Source: Paramesorhizobium salinisoli (GTDB lineage: Bacteria > Pseudomonadota > Alphaproteobacteria > Rhizobiales > Rhizobiaceae). From it: 64,000 nucleotides of DNA. The position numbers were made by a program, and so were the translations under genes. Each line of letters opens with the position of its first letter. The first letter of the stretch is position 1. Shown here one piece after another: positions 36,804 through 45,512 of this stretch. The notes beneath the pieces are model-generated. The model had not been told where the DNA came from, searched no databases, and saw only the letters and a list, made by a program, of their open reading frames with translations. Location: NCBI RefSeq assembly GCF_003335045.1, contig NZ_QOZG01000006.1, positions 186,001 through 250,000 of the forward strand, written 5' to 3'.

Positions 36804-37616
36804 GTGAAACGCTACATCCTTCTCATTATCGGCCTCGCTATCACGACGGTCTATCTCTTCCCGCTCTACTGGATGTATCTGACGGCCTTCAAGGACGGCA
36901 CGGAAATCTTCCAATATCCGCCAAGTTTCTGGCCCCGCAATCCGCAATGGAATTTCCTGGAGGTCTGGAAGGGCCGGGACATGGGCCGGTATATCTGGAA
37001 TTCGCTCATCATCGCCATTGGCGTCACCTTCCTCGTCACCATACTGGGAACGGGCTGCGCCTATGTACTGGCGCGGGTCCGCAATATCTGGATGGATATG
37101 GCGCTGTTCGCCATCTTGATGATGCAGGTGCTGCCGTCGTCGCTGATGGTGACGCCGATCTTCGTTGCGTTCAACCAGTTGGGCCTTCTGGCGAGCCCCC
37201 GTTTTGCGGTTATTTTGGCGCAAGCCGCCAAGATGCTGCCGCTCTATATCGTTCTCTGCCGCGCCACCTTCGTTCAGGTGCCGCGCGAACTGGAGGATGC
37301 GGCGCTCGTCGATGGGTCGTCGCGCATCGGGGCCTTCTTCAACATCATGCTGCCGCTTGCGAGGAACGGTATTCTCATCACTTCCGTTCTGATCTTCCTG
37401 CAGTCCTTCGGCGAATATGTCTATGCGCGTTCGCTCATCGCCAAGAACGAGCTGCAGACGGCGACCGTCGGCCTCCAGACCTTCATGGGCCCCAATGCCA
37501 ATGACTGGAACGGCATCATGACCTATGCCGCGATCTATGTGACGCCCATTCTTGTGATTTTCATGCTGCTGCAGCGGCGCATCGTCAGCGGTCTCACCGC
37601 GGGCGCGCTGAAATGA
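36804..37616 (+). CDS. sugar ABC transporter permease (MalG/UgpE type)
   Basis: 270 residues from GTG 36804 after GAGGAGAG. It has the typical first span VKRYILLIIGLAITTVYLFPLYW in parts, six spans and the EAA loop ELEDAALVDGSSRIGAFFN. It ends 8 bp before the ATPase gene. It forms the heterodimeric channel with the upstream permease. Confidence 0.9.
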   Translation: MKRYILLIIGLAITTVYLFPLYWMYLTAFKDGTEIFQYPPSFWPRNPQWNFLEVWKGRDMGRYIWNSLIIAIGVTFLVTILGTGCAYVLARVRNIWMDMALFAILMMQVLPSSLMVTPIFVAFNQLGLLASPRFAVILAQAAKMLPLYIVLCRATFVQVPRELEDAALVDGSSRIGAFFNIMLPLARNGILITSVLIFLQSFGEYVYARSLIAKNELQTATVGLQTFMGPNANDWNGIMTYAAIYVTPILVIFMLLQRRIVSGLTAGALK

Positions 37617-37624
37617 GGTAAATC

Positions 37625-38701
37625 ATGCTCCAGATCGAGATCGACAGTCTCAACAAGCACTATGCCGGGTTCCACGCGCTGAAGAACATCAACATAGCCA
37701 TTGAGAAAGGCTCGTTCGTGGCGCTTGTCGGCCCTTCGGGCTGCGGCAAGTCGACCTTGCTGCGCACTCTGGCGGGGCTGGAAAAGACGAGTTCGGGCGA
37801 TATCCGCATCGCGGGGACAAGCGTCATCGGCAAGCCGCCGCGCGAGCGTGATGTCGCCATGGTGTTCCAGTCCTATGCGCTCTATCCGCACATGGATGTC
37901 GAGCACAACATGAACTATTCGATGCGGCTGAAACGCCGCCCCAAGCCCGAGATCGCCGAGCGCACCCGCGTCGCGGCGGAAACGCTGGGGCTCGGCGGGC
38001 TTCTCGATCGGCTGCCGAAGGCGCTTTCGGGCGGGCAGCGGCAGCGTGTCGCCATGGGCCGCGCCATCGTGCGCAATCCCAAGGTATTCCTGTTCGACGA
38101 GCCACTGTCCAACCTGGATGCGGCGCTGCGCGTCCATATGCGCAGCGAGATCCGCAAACTGCATGAGCGGCTGGGGGCGACTTCGGTCTACGTCACCCAC
38201 GATCAGGTCGAAGCCATGACCATGGCCGATCATATCGTGGTCATGCGCCTGGGCGTGGTCGAGCAGCAGGGAAGCCCCCTCGACCTCTATGACAAGCCCG
38301 CCAACAAATTCGTCGCCGGTTTTATCGGATCGCCGGCCATGAACTTCATTCCCGTTGTGACAGGTCCCGATGGGCACACGCTTGCGATCGAGCAGGATCA
38401 GGCGCAGCATCTCATTCTCGATCGCAAGCTCGTCCCCCGATCGCGTTTGTGGGCAGGCCTGCGGCCCGAGCATTTGTCGTTCACCGAGGTGAAAGACGGT
38501 CTTGCCCTGGATGCAGTCGTGGAAAGCGTGGAATCCACAGGCAGCATGACATTCGTCACCGCCGCTGTGGCATCACAGCAATTGGTTGTAGCGCATAGTG
38601 GCCGACCCGAAGTGGAAAAGGGCGCTGCCATCCGCCTCCACATTTCTCCGGAAAATGTCCATCTGTTCGATCGTGAAACGGAGCTTGCCGTTTTCACCTG
38701 A
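37625..38701 (+). CDS. sugar ABC transporter ATP-binding protein (UgpC/MsmK/MalK type)
   Basis: 358 residues. Walker A GPSGCGKST near residue 37, Q-loop MVFQSYALYPHM, signature LSGGQRQRVAMGRAI, Walker B VFLFDEPLSNLDA and switch His in TSVYVTHDQVEAMT are intact. The C-terminal TOBE/OB part starts near residue 235 (FIGSPAMNFIPV) and includes LRPEHLSF. This domain allows regulation or sharing with other importers. It ends the operon and converges with a sigma-factor gene 38 bp away. Confidence 0.93.
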   Translation: MLQIEIDSLNKHYAGFHALKNINIAIEKGSFVALVGPSGCGKSTLLRTLAGLEKTSSGDIRIAGTSVIGKPPRERDVAMVFQSYALYPHMDVEHNMNYSMRLKRRPKPEIAERTRVAAETLGLGGLLDRLPKALSGGQRQRVAMGRAIVRNPKVFLFDEPLSNLDAALRVHMRSEIRKLHERLGATSVYVTHDQVEAMTMADHIVVMRLGVVEQQGSPLDLYDKPANKFVAGFIGSPAMNFIPVVTGPDGHTLAIEQDQAQHLILDRKLVPRSRLWAGLRPEHLSFTEVKDGLALDAVVESVESTGSMTFVTAAVASQQLVVAHSGRPEVEKGAAIRLHISPENVHLFDRETELAVFT

Positions 38702-38739
38702 CCGGAAACGCTGTCCCCGGCCATCCATTTGTCAGCAAT

Positions 38740-39597
38740 CTAATGCAGATGCCTCAGCTTGTCGGGGTTCCGCATTATATAGATCGCCGATATCTTTCCG
38801 TCTTCGATTTCCAGCGCGGTCGTCTGGAGTTCCCCATCGGCTTCCCGCGTGACGAAGCCGGGCAAGCCATTGACGAAACCGGCGCGAACAAGGGTCGAGC
38901 CGCCCTTGATGAACAGGGCCGCCAGATATTCGTGCACTTTCATAACGGCATCGTAGCCGATGACGGGCTCCATGGCTGCCGAGCGCTTGCCGCCGCCATC
39001 TGCATGAATGCTAACTTCAGCCGCCAGCATCGCGCCAAGCGCCTTCATGTCGCCGCTGCGCGAGGCGGCGAAGAATGCCTTTGAAAATTCGAGGCCAAAT
39101 TGCTTGTCCACCTGGAAGCGGGGTCTCGCCTCGCGCACATGGGTGCGGGCGCGGCTGGCGAGCTGGCGGCACGCAGCCGGGTCGCGCTGGACAGTCGCCG
39201 CCACTTCCTCGAAGCTTAGGCCGAACACATCGTGCAGCAGGAAGGCTGCCCGCTCGAGCGGAGAAAGGCGTTCCAGTGCGAGCATCAGCGGCAAGGTGAC
39301 GTCTTCGTCTTCCTCCTCTTCCACGACAGGGTCTGGAAGCCATGGACCGATATAAGTCTCACGCTGGCGGCGCGCCGACTTGAGTTGATCGAGGCAGAGC
39401 CGCGTGACGATGCTGCGCAGGAAGGCCTCCGGCTCGCGCACCTGGCCACGCTCAGTCCTTATCCAGCGGATGAAAGCCTCCTGCACGATATCCTCTGCAT
39501 CGGCTACGCAGCCCAGCATACGATAGGCGACGCGCATGAGTTTTGGACGCAGCGGATTGAAACCCGCCGCTGCGTCCTCGGATTGCGCGTCCACCAT
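38740..39597 (-). CDS. ECF sigma factor of the SigJ type with C-terminal SnoaL-like domain
   Basis: 285 residues. Region 2 AYRMLGCVADAEDIVQEAFIRW and region 4 LSPLERAAFLLHDVFGLSFEEVAATV give a sigma-70-family factor. Residues about 175-285 form a SnoaL/NTF2-like domain (FFAASRSGDMKALGAMLAAE). This fused group lacks a separate anti-sigma factor; the C-terminal domain is thought to regulate it. Its ATG overlaps the stop of the partner gene (TGATG), so the two are translated together. Confidence 0.9.
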   Translation of the reverse strand: MVDAQSEDAAAGFNPLRPKLMRVAYRMLGCVADAEDIVQEAFIRWIRTERGQVREPEAFLRSIVTRLCLDQLKSARRQRETYIGPWLPDPVVEEEEDEDVTLPLMLALERLSPLERAAFLLHDVFGLSFEEVAATVQRDPAACRQLASRARTHVREARPRFQVDKQFGLEFSKAFFAASRSGDMKALGAMLAAEVSIHADGGGKRSAAMEPVIGYDAVMKVHEYLAALFIKGGSTLVRAGFVNGLPGFVTREADGELQTTALEIEDGKISAIYIMRNPDKLRHLH

Positions 39598-40055
39598 CAG
39601 GCGGCGGCCTTTGCGGTCGCCGGTTCGAACCACAAGCCAAAGCCGATGGCGATGCGGTTCCAACCATTGATGACATTGATCATCAATGTGAGATTGACCT
39701 GCTCCTCCTCTGTGAACTGCGCCTTCAGGGCCTCGTAGGCGGCTTCATGCGTATGGCCTTCGGAAAGACGCGTCAGGGCCTCTGTCCAGCCGAGAGCAGC
39801 GCGCTCTCGGGCGCTATAGCAAGGCGCCTCGCGCCAGGCCGACAAGAGGTAGATGCGCTGTTCGGTCTCTCCCTTCGCGCGGGCCTCCGCGGTGTGCATA
39901 TGGATGCAATTGGCGCAGGCATTTATCTGGGAAGCACGGATCTTCACGAGCTCGATGAGGCTGGACTCCAGGCCTGCGGTAATGGCAATCGATGTGGCAG
40001 TCCAGCTCTTCATGAGCGAGGGGGAGGCGGCGAAAGGATCAAGCTTGGTTGTCAT
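39597..40055 (-). CDS. carboxymuconolactone decarboxylase / AhpD-like protein
   Basis: 152 residues of the AhpD fold with the redox motif CANCIHMHTAEARAKGE, in which the CxxC and following His form the peroxidase-type site. ATG 40055 after AAGGAAACG is preferred; an open frame continues to 40115. It is the first gene of a two-gene unit with an ECF sigma factor of SigJ type, a recurrent pair. A role in sensing or detoxifying peroxides or reactive carbonyls is likely. Confidence 0.88.
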   Translation of the reverse strand: MTTKLDPFAASPSLMKSWTATSIAITAGLESSLIELVKIRASQINACANCIHMHTAEARAKGETEQRIYLLSAWREAPCYSARERAALGWTEALTRLSEGHTHEAAYEALKAQFTEEEQVNLTLMINVINGWNRIAIGFGLWFEPATAKAAA

Positions 40056-40333
40056 GGTTCGTTTCCTTGTGTTGGTGACGATATCATGACGAGCGAGGAT
40101 CTGCCTGTGTGACATGCGCGCCGATTTTTTGATGCATTAACAGTCTGCGGCCGCCCGCCCGCAGGGCTCTTCAGCGGTCGGAAAAGGCGGGATCGATGGA
40201 ATCTTCTATTTTTTGCCGCCTGGATTGCGATGATTCGAGGATGAATCAGAGGCAAATGGTGGAAATACGAGGCAAGGTGCACCTATATAGTGCCTCTCCG
40301 AGCACCTGATCCTGCCTGCACCGAAGGAATGAA

Positions 40334-41251
40334 ATCATCACCAGACGCGCGCTTCTTCTCGTCAATCCCAAGGCACGACGCGGCCAGGAATCGGCTGCAC
40401 CCGTCATCGAGCGGCTCAAGAGCGGCGGCATGACGGTGACCGTCGAACCGTTCGAGGCGTTGCCGGACATTGCGCGTGATATTGTGCGGCTTCGTCACAG
40501 CGCCGATCTCATCATCCTGTGCGGCGGGGACGGCTCGGTTTCTTCGGCGGCGGTCGCGGTCATGGAAAGCGGTCTGCCGATGGGCATCATGCCGATGGGA
40601 ACGGCGAACGACCTTGCGCGCACGCTTCACATCCCGATGGACCTGTTGCAGGCCGCCGACGTGATCGTGCAGGGCCACCAACGCCGGATCGATGTCGGCA
40701 CGGTCAACGGGCATGCTTTCTTCAACGTTGCCAGCATGGGGCTCAGCACCGAGCTTGCGCAAGGCCTCGATCCTGCGCTGAAAAAGCGTTTCGGCAGGTT
40801 CGGCTACGCCTTGGCGGCTATCAAGGTCATGGCCAGGGCCAGCCGTTTTCGCGCCACGATTAAAGAGAAGGGTACGACGATCGAGGTCGAGACCTACCAG
40901 ATCGCCGTCGGCAACGGCCGGCATTATGGCGGCGGTAACGTCGTCGAGGAAACCGCGCAGATCGATGATGGCCATCTCGATCTCTACAGTCTTGAGATGA
41001 ACAATCTCTGGAAACTGGCCCTGATGCTGCGCTCTTTTCGCTCGGGCACCCATGGAGCCTGGAACGAGGTCCGCACCGCCAGATGCGTCGAATTCGATAT
41101 CGAAACGCGAAAGCCGATGCCGGTCAATACAGACGGCGAAATTGTCACATCCACACCGGCACATTTCAAGGTTCACCCCAAAGCGATATCCGTATTCGCG
41201 CCGGCAACCGCAAAGCAGAGCGGACCGCGTGCAAGCCGTGAAGAGCTTTAG
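40334..41251 (+). CDS. diacylglycerol/lipid kinase family protein (YegS-like), non-standard start
   Basis: 305-residue DAGK-catalytic-domain protein. The conserved opening RRALLLVNPKARRGQESA, the GGDGS nucleotide motif and GIMPMGTANDLARTL are intact, and the C-terminal beta-sandwich ends VNTDGEI. These lie in one frame that has no ATG, GTG or TTG before the conserved N-terminus: upstream in frame there is only TGA at about 40309, then ATC codons at 40334 and 40337 after AAGGAATGAA. An internal ATG at 40430 would remove the first strand and nucleotide-site residues. Either an ATC start or a one-base indel next to the ATG at 40330 must be involved. Confidence 0.75.
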   Translation: MITRRALLLVNPKARRGQESAAPVIERLKSGGMTVTVEPFEALPDIARDIVRLRHSADLIILCGGDGSVSSAAVAVMESGLPMGIMPMGTANDLARTLHIPMDLLQAADVIVQGHQRRIDVGTVNGHAFFNVASMGLSTELAQGLDPALKKRFGRFGYALAAIKVMARASRFRATIKEKGTTIEVETYQIAVGNGRHYGGGNVVEETAQIDDGHLDLYSLEMNNLWKLALMLRSFRSGTHGAWNEVRTARCVEFDIETRKPMPVNTDGEIVTSTPAHFKVHPKAISVFAPATAKQSGPRASREEL

Positions 41252-41664
41252 CCCCCTGTTTTTGCTCCAGCCGGCGGCAGGGGCAATGCGTTGGGCCCGA
41301 TATTCAGGCCGATTTGCAGGCTGTCGGCGATGCGGTGGGCGCGGTCGATGAAGAAGGCTGCGGGCTGCCCTTCGCAGACATCGTTCACGGTCGCCTCGAA
41401 CAGCGCCAGCCAGCGCTGGAAGTGCTCGGGCGTCAAACCAAGATCATGATGCGCCGCGTGCGGCCTGCCGCTGTAGCGGCCGCTCGCCAGCGCGATGGAG
41501 GACCAGAAATCGACCATGGTGGCCAGGTGTTCGCTCCAGCGGTGCCCGATCCGCCGCTCGAAGATCGAGGCCAGGACGACATCGTCGCGGATGCGACCAT
41601 AGAACTCGTGCACGAGCGTTTCGACAAGCGCTTGCGACATTTCGCCTGGTCGGATGAGGAGCAT
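41248..41664 (-). CDS. group III truncated haemoglobin
   Basis: 138-residue single-domain globin. The core VETLVHEFYGRIRDDVVLASIFERRI in parts, GHRWSEHLATMVDFWSSIALASG and YSGRPHAAHHDLGLTPEHFQRWL match group III, with a proximal-histidine candidate in HHDLGL. It probably binds O2 or NO in the cytoplasm. The open frame extends upstream, but ATG 41664 after GGAAAG gives the family length. It overlaps the convergent lipid kinase stop by 4 nt. Confidence 0.85.
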   Translation of the reverse strand: MLLIRPGEMSQALVETLVHEFYGRIRDDVVLASIFERRIGHRWSEHLATMVDFWSSIALASGRYSGRPHAAHHDLGLTPEHFQRWLALFEATVNDVCEGQPAAFFIDRAHRIADSLQIGLNIGPNALPLPPAGAKTGG

Positions 41665-41830
41665 GAGCTTTCCAGAAACGGTATTGCAGATGCCCCTAGT
41701 TAGGTATTGGGAGAAGCATTGTAAATACGATCGTGGAAATGGACGGCAATCGCTTAAACAGGACCGCAGCCTGCATTCCATTGAAGGAATTTTTGTATAA
41801 AGTGCGCGCGCATCCAGATTTGGGGGAACT

Positions 41831-43129
41831 ATGAGTCTGTCAGATATCTTCGCGCGCATCGTAGCGGTCATCGGGAACATGGCGGTCTTCTTGCGGCACC
41901 GCAAAGACGGGCCGAAGGCGCCTGCCTTCGGCAGCGCGCCAGCGATTCCGCAGGCAAAGCCGCAAGGCATTCCGACACTGAAGATGCCGACCGCGAAAGG
42001 ATGGGCCGACGGGCAGACGCCGATCGCCGCGCCAGGGCTCAAGGTGAACGCCTTCGCCGCTGGCCTGAAGCATCCGCGCTGGATCCATGTCCTGCCGAAT
42101 GGCGACGTATTGGCGGCCGAGGCGCTGAGCACGCCGGGTGGGATCAAGTCGGTGTTCGACTACGCCCAGTACAGCACGATGAAACGTGCGGGCGCCGTGG
42201 GAGAAAGCCCCAACCGGATCACGCTGTTGCGTGACACCAACCGCGACGGCGTGGCGGAAACTCGTGAAGTGTTCCTCGACAGGCTGAACCAGCCCTTCGG
42301 CATGGCGCAGCTGGGCGACACATTCTATGTCGGCAATACCGATGGCGTGATGGCGTTTCCCTATAAAGCCGGCGCCACCCGCATCACTGACAAGGGACGA
42401 AAGCTGAACAGCCTCAAGCCCGGCGGTCACTGGACACGAAGCCTTTTGCCGAGCCCCGATGGCAAAAAGCTCTATATCGGCGTCGGCTCGCTCAGCAATA
42501 TCGCCGATGAGGGCATGGAAGCGGAGGAGGGCCGGGCGGCCATTCACGAGCTGGACCTGGAAAGCGGCAAGAGCCGCATCTTCGCCTCGGGTCTACGCAA
42601 TCCCGTAGGGCTGGCATGGGAACCAACGACAGGCATGTTGTGGACAGTGGTCAACGAGCGCGACGGCCTGGGAGACGAGACACCGCCCGATTACCTGACA
42701 TCGGTTCAGGACGGCGGGTTCTACGGATGGCCCTACTGCTACTGGGGCCAGATCGTGGACGACCGCGTGCCGCAGGATCCCGCCATGGTCGCGAAAGCCA
42801 TTAGGCCGGATTTCGCCCTGGGCGGGCATACTGCCTCGCTCGGCCTTTGCTGGATGCCCGCCGGCACGTTGCCCGGTTTTCCTGATGGTATGGTCATCGG
42901 GCAGCACGGCTCATGGAACCGCAGCACCTTGAGCGGCTACAGGATCGTCTTCGTACCGTTCGAAAACGGACGCCCGGCTGGTCCGCCGCGCGACATTCTC
43001 ACCGGCTTCCTCTCGCCGGATGAAAAGGCATCCTACGGCCGGCCGGTCGGCGTCACCATAGGGCCGGACGGCTCATTGCTGGTTGCCGACGATGTGGGCG
43101 ATGTGATCTGGAGAGTGACAGGCGCCTGA
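41831..43129 (+). CDS. PQQ-dependent sugar (sorbosone-type) dehydrogenase-like protein
   Basis: 432-residue beta-propeller of the glucose/sorbosone dehydrogenase family. LKHPRWIHVLPNGDVLAAE opens the first blade, and FASGLRNPVGLAWEPTTG and YGRPVGVTIGPDGSLLVADD mark later blades. It has no clean cleavable signal peptide. A short N-terminal hydrophobic stretch (IFARIVAVIGNMAVFL) may anchor it to the membrane facing the periplasm. It oxidises aldose or aldehyde groups in relatives, but the substrate is unknown. It is monocistronic. Confidence 0.85.
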   Translation: MSLSDIFARIVAVIGNMAVFLRHRKDGPKAPAFGSAPAIPQAKPQGIPTLKMPTAKGWADGQTPIAAPGLKVNAFAAGLKHPRWIHVLPNGDVLAAEALSTPGGIKSVFDYAQYSTMKRAGAVGESPNRITLLRDTNRDGVAETREVFLDRLNQPFGMAQLGDTFYVGNTDGVMAFPYKAGATRITDKGRKLNSLKPGGHWTRSLLPSPDGKKLYIGVGSLSNIADEGMEAEEGRAAIHELDLESGKSRIFASGLRNPVGLAWEPTTGMLWTVVNERDGLGDETPPDYLTSVQDGGFYGWPYCYWGQIVDDRVPQDPAMVAKAIRPDFALGGHTASLGLCWMPAGTLPGFPDGMVIGQHGSWNRSTLSGYRIVFVPFENGRPAGPPRDILTGFLSPDEKASYGRPVGVTIGPDGSLLVADDVGDVIWRVTGA

Positions 43130-43145
43130 GCAAAGCTGAAGGACT

Positions 43146-43165
43146 GCCTGTGGCGAGCCGCAGGC
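43146..43165. terminator. stem-loop between convergent sugar dehydrogenase and TetR genes
   Basis: GCCTGTGGC pairs with GCCGCAGGC (one G-U) around GA, 17 bp after the dehydrogenase stop and 5 bp before the TetR stop. No U-tract follows; it is a possible shared terminator. Confidence 0.35.
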
Positions 43166-43169
43166 GGCC

Positions 43170-43775
43170 TCAGCCGGGACTCCGGTTCCGCACCAGAAGT
43201 CCTTCCAGCAGGGTCTTCAACGCATGGACGGCCTTCTTTGACGTCGCCTCCGGGTCCGGTGCGTTGGCGATCCACAAGGAGGCGTGAAGCATGGCGCCAT
43301 TGATGAGCCGTGATACCGCCTCAGGGTCGGTCGCCACGATCGTTCCCTCCTCGGTCAGACGCTGCAGATTTTCCGCCATGGAGCGGATGCAGGCGTTCTG
43401 GTTCGGCCACGCCGACGGGTCGCCGAGAACGGCCGGTCCGTCGCGCAGGACGATGCGCTGGATCTCCGGCTCGAGCGCCATTTCGATATAGGCAATGCAC
43501 TCAGCGACAAAGCCCTCCCAGCGGGTGGGGGCGTTTCCGGCGACAATGTGCAACCGCGCCCCCATCTCCGCATCGATCTCGGCGATGACGGCTTCCAGCA
43601 ATCCCTTCTTGTCCCCGAAATGATGATAGAGCGCGCCGCGCGTCAGCCCGGCGGCGGCGGTGAAATCGTCCATCGATGCATCCGCATAACCTGCTGTGCC
43701 GAACGCATGACGGGCCGCGGCGACCAGCTTTGCCCGGGTTTCGGCGATCATCTCGCTGCGTGGTTTATGGGCCAT
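43170..43775 (-). CDS. TetR-family repressor of the adjacent MFS pump
   Basis: 201 residues. The helix-turn-helix AFGTAGYADASMDDFTAAAGLTRGALYHHFGDKK (in parts) is followed by an all-helical ligand domain (TetR_C). ATG 43775 lies after a GAAAGAAA stretch. It is divergent from an MFS transporter, and three near-identical CATACGnnnCGTAT dyads fill the space between. It most likely represses both genes until a drug-like ligand binds. Confidence 0.92.
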   Translation of the reverse strand: MAHKPRSEMIAETRAKLVAAARHAFGTAGYADASMDDFTAAAGLTRGALYHHFGDKKGLLEAVIAEIDAEMGARLHIVAGNAPTRWEGFVAECIAYIEMALEPEIQRIVLRDGPAVLGDPSAWPNQNACIRSMAENLQRLTEEGTIVATDPEAVSRLINGAMLHASLWIANAPDPEATSKKAVHALKTLLEGLLVRNRSPG

Positions 43776-43788
43776 TTTCTTTCTTTCA

Positions 43789-43858
43789 CATACGCTGCGT
43801 ATATTGTAATTGACATACGCAACGTATGCCATTAACTAATTTACATACGCCTCGTATA
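43789..43858. promoter_or_regulatory. three TetR operator repeats plus MFS promoter
   Basis: Dyads CATACG-CTG-CGTATA (43789-43803), CATACG-CAA-CGTATG (43814-43828, perfect 6-bp arms) and CATACG-CCT-CGTATA (43844-43858) share consensus CATACGnnnCGTAT. Centres are 25 and 30 bp apart. TTGACA (43810-43815) overlaps the middle site and an ACTAAT-type -10 lies before the third, so repressor binding would block the promoter directly. Confidence 0.8.
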
Positions 43859-43893
43859 TCAGAGGCGCGCAACCGAAATCAAGGACTCCGTCA

Positions 43894-45105
43894 ATGTCCA
43901 ACCCTTACCGAGAAATTTTCAAGGCGCCGGGATCCAAGGCTTTCGCCTCGGCCGGTTTCCTGGCGCGCCTGCCGCTCGCAATGGTCACCATGGGTACGGT
44001 GGCCATGCTGTCGCAGACCCATGGTGAATACTGGCTGGCGGGCGCCGTTTCCGCCACCTTCGCACTCACCAACGCCATTGTATCGCCACAGATCTCGAGG
44101 TTGGTGGACCGATACGGCCAGAGCCGTGTCCTCACCCCGGTGACATCCGTCTCCGTGGCGGCATTCACAGGGCTGATCCTCGCCGCGCATTATGGCTGGC
44201 AGAACTGGCTGCTTTTCCTCTTTGCCTTCATTGCAGGGCTCATGCCGAGCATGCCGGCCATGGTGCGGGCGCGCTGGACGGCGCTTTACCGGGATACGCC
44301 GAAGCTGCACACCGCCTTTGCCTTTGAATCCGTCCTCGACGAGGCGATCTATATGATGGGCTCGGTGCTTTCCATCGGGCTGAGCGTTGCTCTCTTCCCC
44401 GAGGCAGGGCCTCTTCTTGCAACCCTGTTCTTAGGCGTCGGAACGGCGCTCTTTGTGGCGCAGAAATCCACGGAGCCTCCGGTTCAACCGGTCGAGGCCA
44501 GGGGTGGGCGCTCGGCCATAAGGCTCGGTGCAGTGCAGATCCTGACCTTCACGCTGATCGCCATCGGTACGATGTTCGGCACGGCGGAAGTCACTGTCAT
44601 CGCCTTCTCCGAGGAACTGGGCCATAAAGGCGCAGCAAGCTTCATCCTGGCCGGTTATGCCGGAGGGTCGCTGCTCGTGGGGCTGGTGTTCGGCACGCTC
44701 AGGCTGACCATGCCACTGTCACGGCAGTTCCTGTTCGCCATCGTCGTTGCGATGCTGACAGCCCTGCCGCTCCTGGCAGCCGACAGCATCTGGAGCATGG
44801 CGCTCCTGCTGTTCCTCGCAGGCGCATCGATTTCGCCGACCTTCATCACCGCTTTCGGGCTGATCGAGCGTCTGGTGCCATCCTCACAGCTGACGGAGGG
44901 AATTACCTGGGCGATGACCGGCATCGGCATCGGAATGGCCATTGGCTCCTTCGCTTCCGGCTATGTCATCGATGCCTATGGCGCCCGGAACGGCTTCTGG
45001 ATTTCCGTGGCGGCAAGTGGTGTCGCGTTGACGACCGCGCTGATCGGCTACCGGATGCTGCAGGTTCCAGCCCGAACTCAGGCATCCCAGGCCGCACTCG
45101 CATAG
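43894..45105 (+). CDS. MFS efflux transporter
   Basis: 403 residues with twelve hydrophobic segments. The GFLARLPLAMVTMGTVAML opening and ISRLVDRYGQSRVL loop-2/3 motif are those of drug-efflux MFS proteins. It is divergent from a TetR repressor with three operators and is followed by a strong bidirectional terminator, so it forms a self-contained inducible efflux unit. The substrate is unknown. Confidence 0.88.
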   Translation: MSNPYREIFKAPGSKAFASAGFLARLPLAMVTMGTVAMLSQTHGEYWLAGAVSATFALTNAIVSPQISRLVDRYGQSRVLTPVTSVSVAAFTGLILAAHYGWQNWLLFLFAFIAGLMPSMPAMVRARWTALYRDTPKLHTAFAFESVLDEAIYMMGSVLSIGLSVALFPEAGPLLATLFLGVGTALFVAQKSTEPPVQPVEARGGRSAIRLGAVQILTFTLIAIGTMFGTAEVTVIAFSEELGHKGAASFILAGYAGGSLLVGLVFGTLRLTMPLSRQFLFAIVVAMLTALPLLAADSIWSMALLLFLAGASISPTFITAFGLIERLVPSSQLTEGITWAMTGIGIGMAIGSFASGYVIDAYGARNGFWISVAASGVALTTALIGYRMLQVPARTQASQAALA

Positions 45106-45133
45106 ATGTTGCGCCTGATACCAGAATACAGAG

Positions 45134-45165
45134 AAATCCCATCCGCTTCAGCGGGTGGGATTTTT
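45134..45165. terminator. strong bidirectional rho-independent terminator
   Basis: AAATCCCATCCGCT pairs with AGCGGGTGGGATTT (one G-U), with TTTTT following on the plus strand and AAA preceding for the minus strand. It lies 29 bp after the MFS stop and about 33 bp after the end of the convergent small gene, so it serves both. Confidence 0.85.
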
Positions 45166-45197
45166 GTAGCCGCGGGACGGATATTGACAATCTCGGC

Positions 45198-45512
45198 TTA
45201 CGGCACTTTGGGCAAATATTCCCTGATCTGGCTTTTCTGAAGTTCAGCATAAGCCTCATCAGGGGACAAAGCAGCAAGGCGAGCCAGAACGCCCAGCGCG
45301 CCCGCCAAAAGCTGGCGCTCGATTTCCGGAAGCGTTGAGCGCTCGGCCAGATCCATGGCGAGCTCGATCGTGGCGCTGGGTCCGAATTCATTCCCATCAT
45401 GGGCACAAAGCTGGAGCCGAATCGAACCGCTTACCGTCGCGCCGTCGAAACCCTCATGACGCCGCAGCCCGAACACCTGAACATCGGTAACCGCGCGGTT
45501 GCTATAATTCAT
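45198..45512 (-). CDS. conserved-looking hypothetical protein, 104 aa
   Basis: I do not recognise the family. The protein has an N-terminal beta-rich part (VFGLRRHEGFDGATVSGSIRLQL in parts) and a C-terminal helical part rich in Leu and Ala (LPEIERQLLAGALGVLARLAALSPDEAYAEL in parts). It has no signal peptide, membrane segment or cysteine pair; it contains one Cys. Codon use resembles neighbouring genes, and the strong terminator at its 3' end supports a real transcript. The start ATG 45512 has no obvious ribosome site. Confidence 0.6.
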   Translation of the reverse strand: MNYSNRAVTDVQVFGLRRHEGFDGATVSGSIRLQLCAHDGNEFGPSATIELAMDLAERSTLPEIERQLLAGALGVLARLAALSPDEAYAELQKSQIREYLPKVP

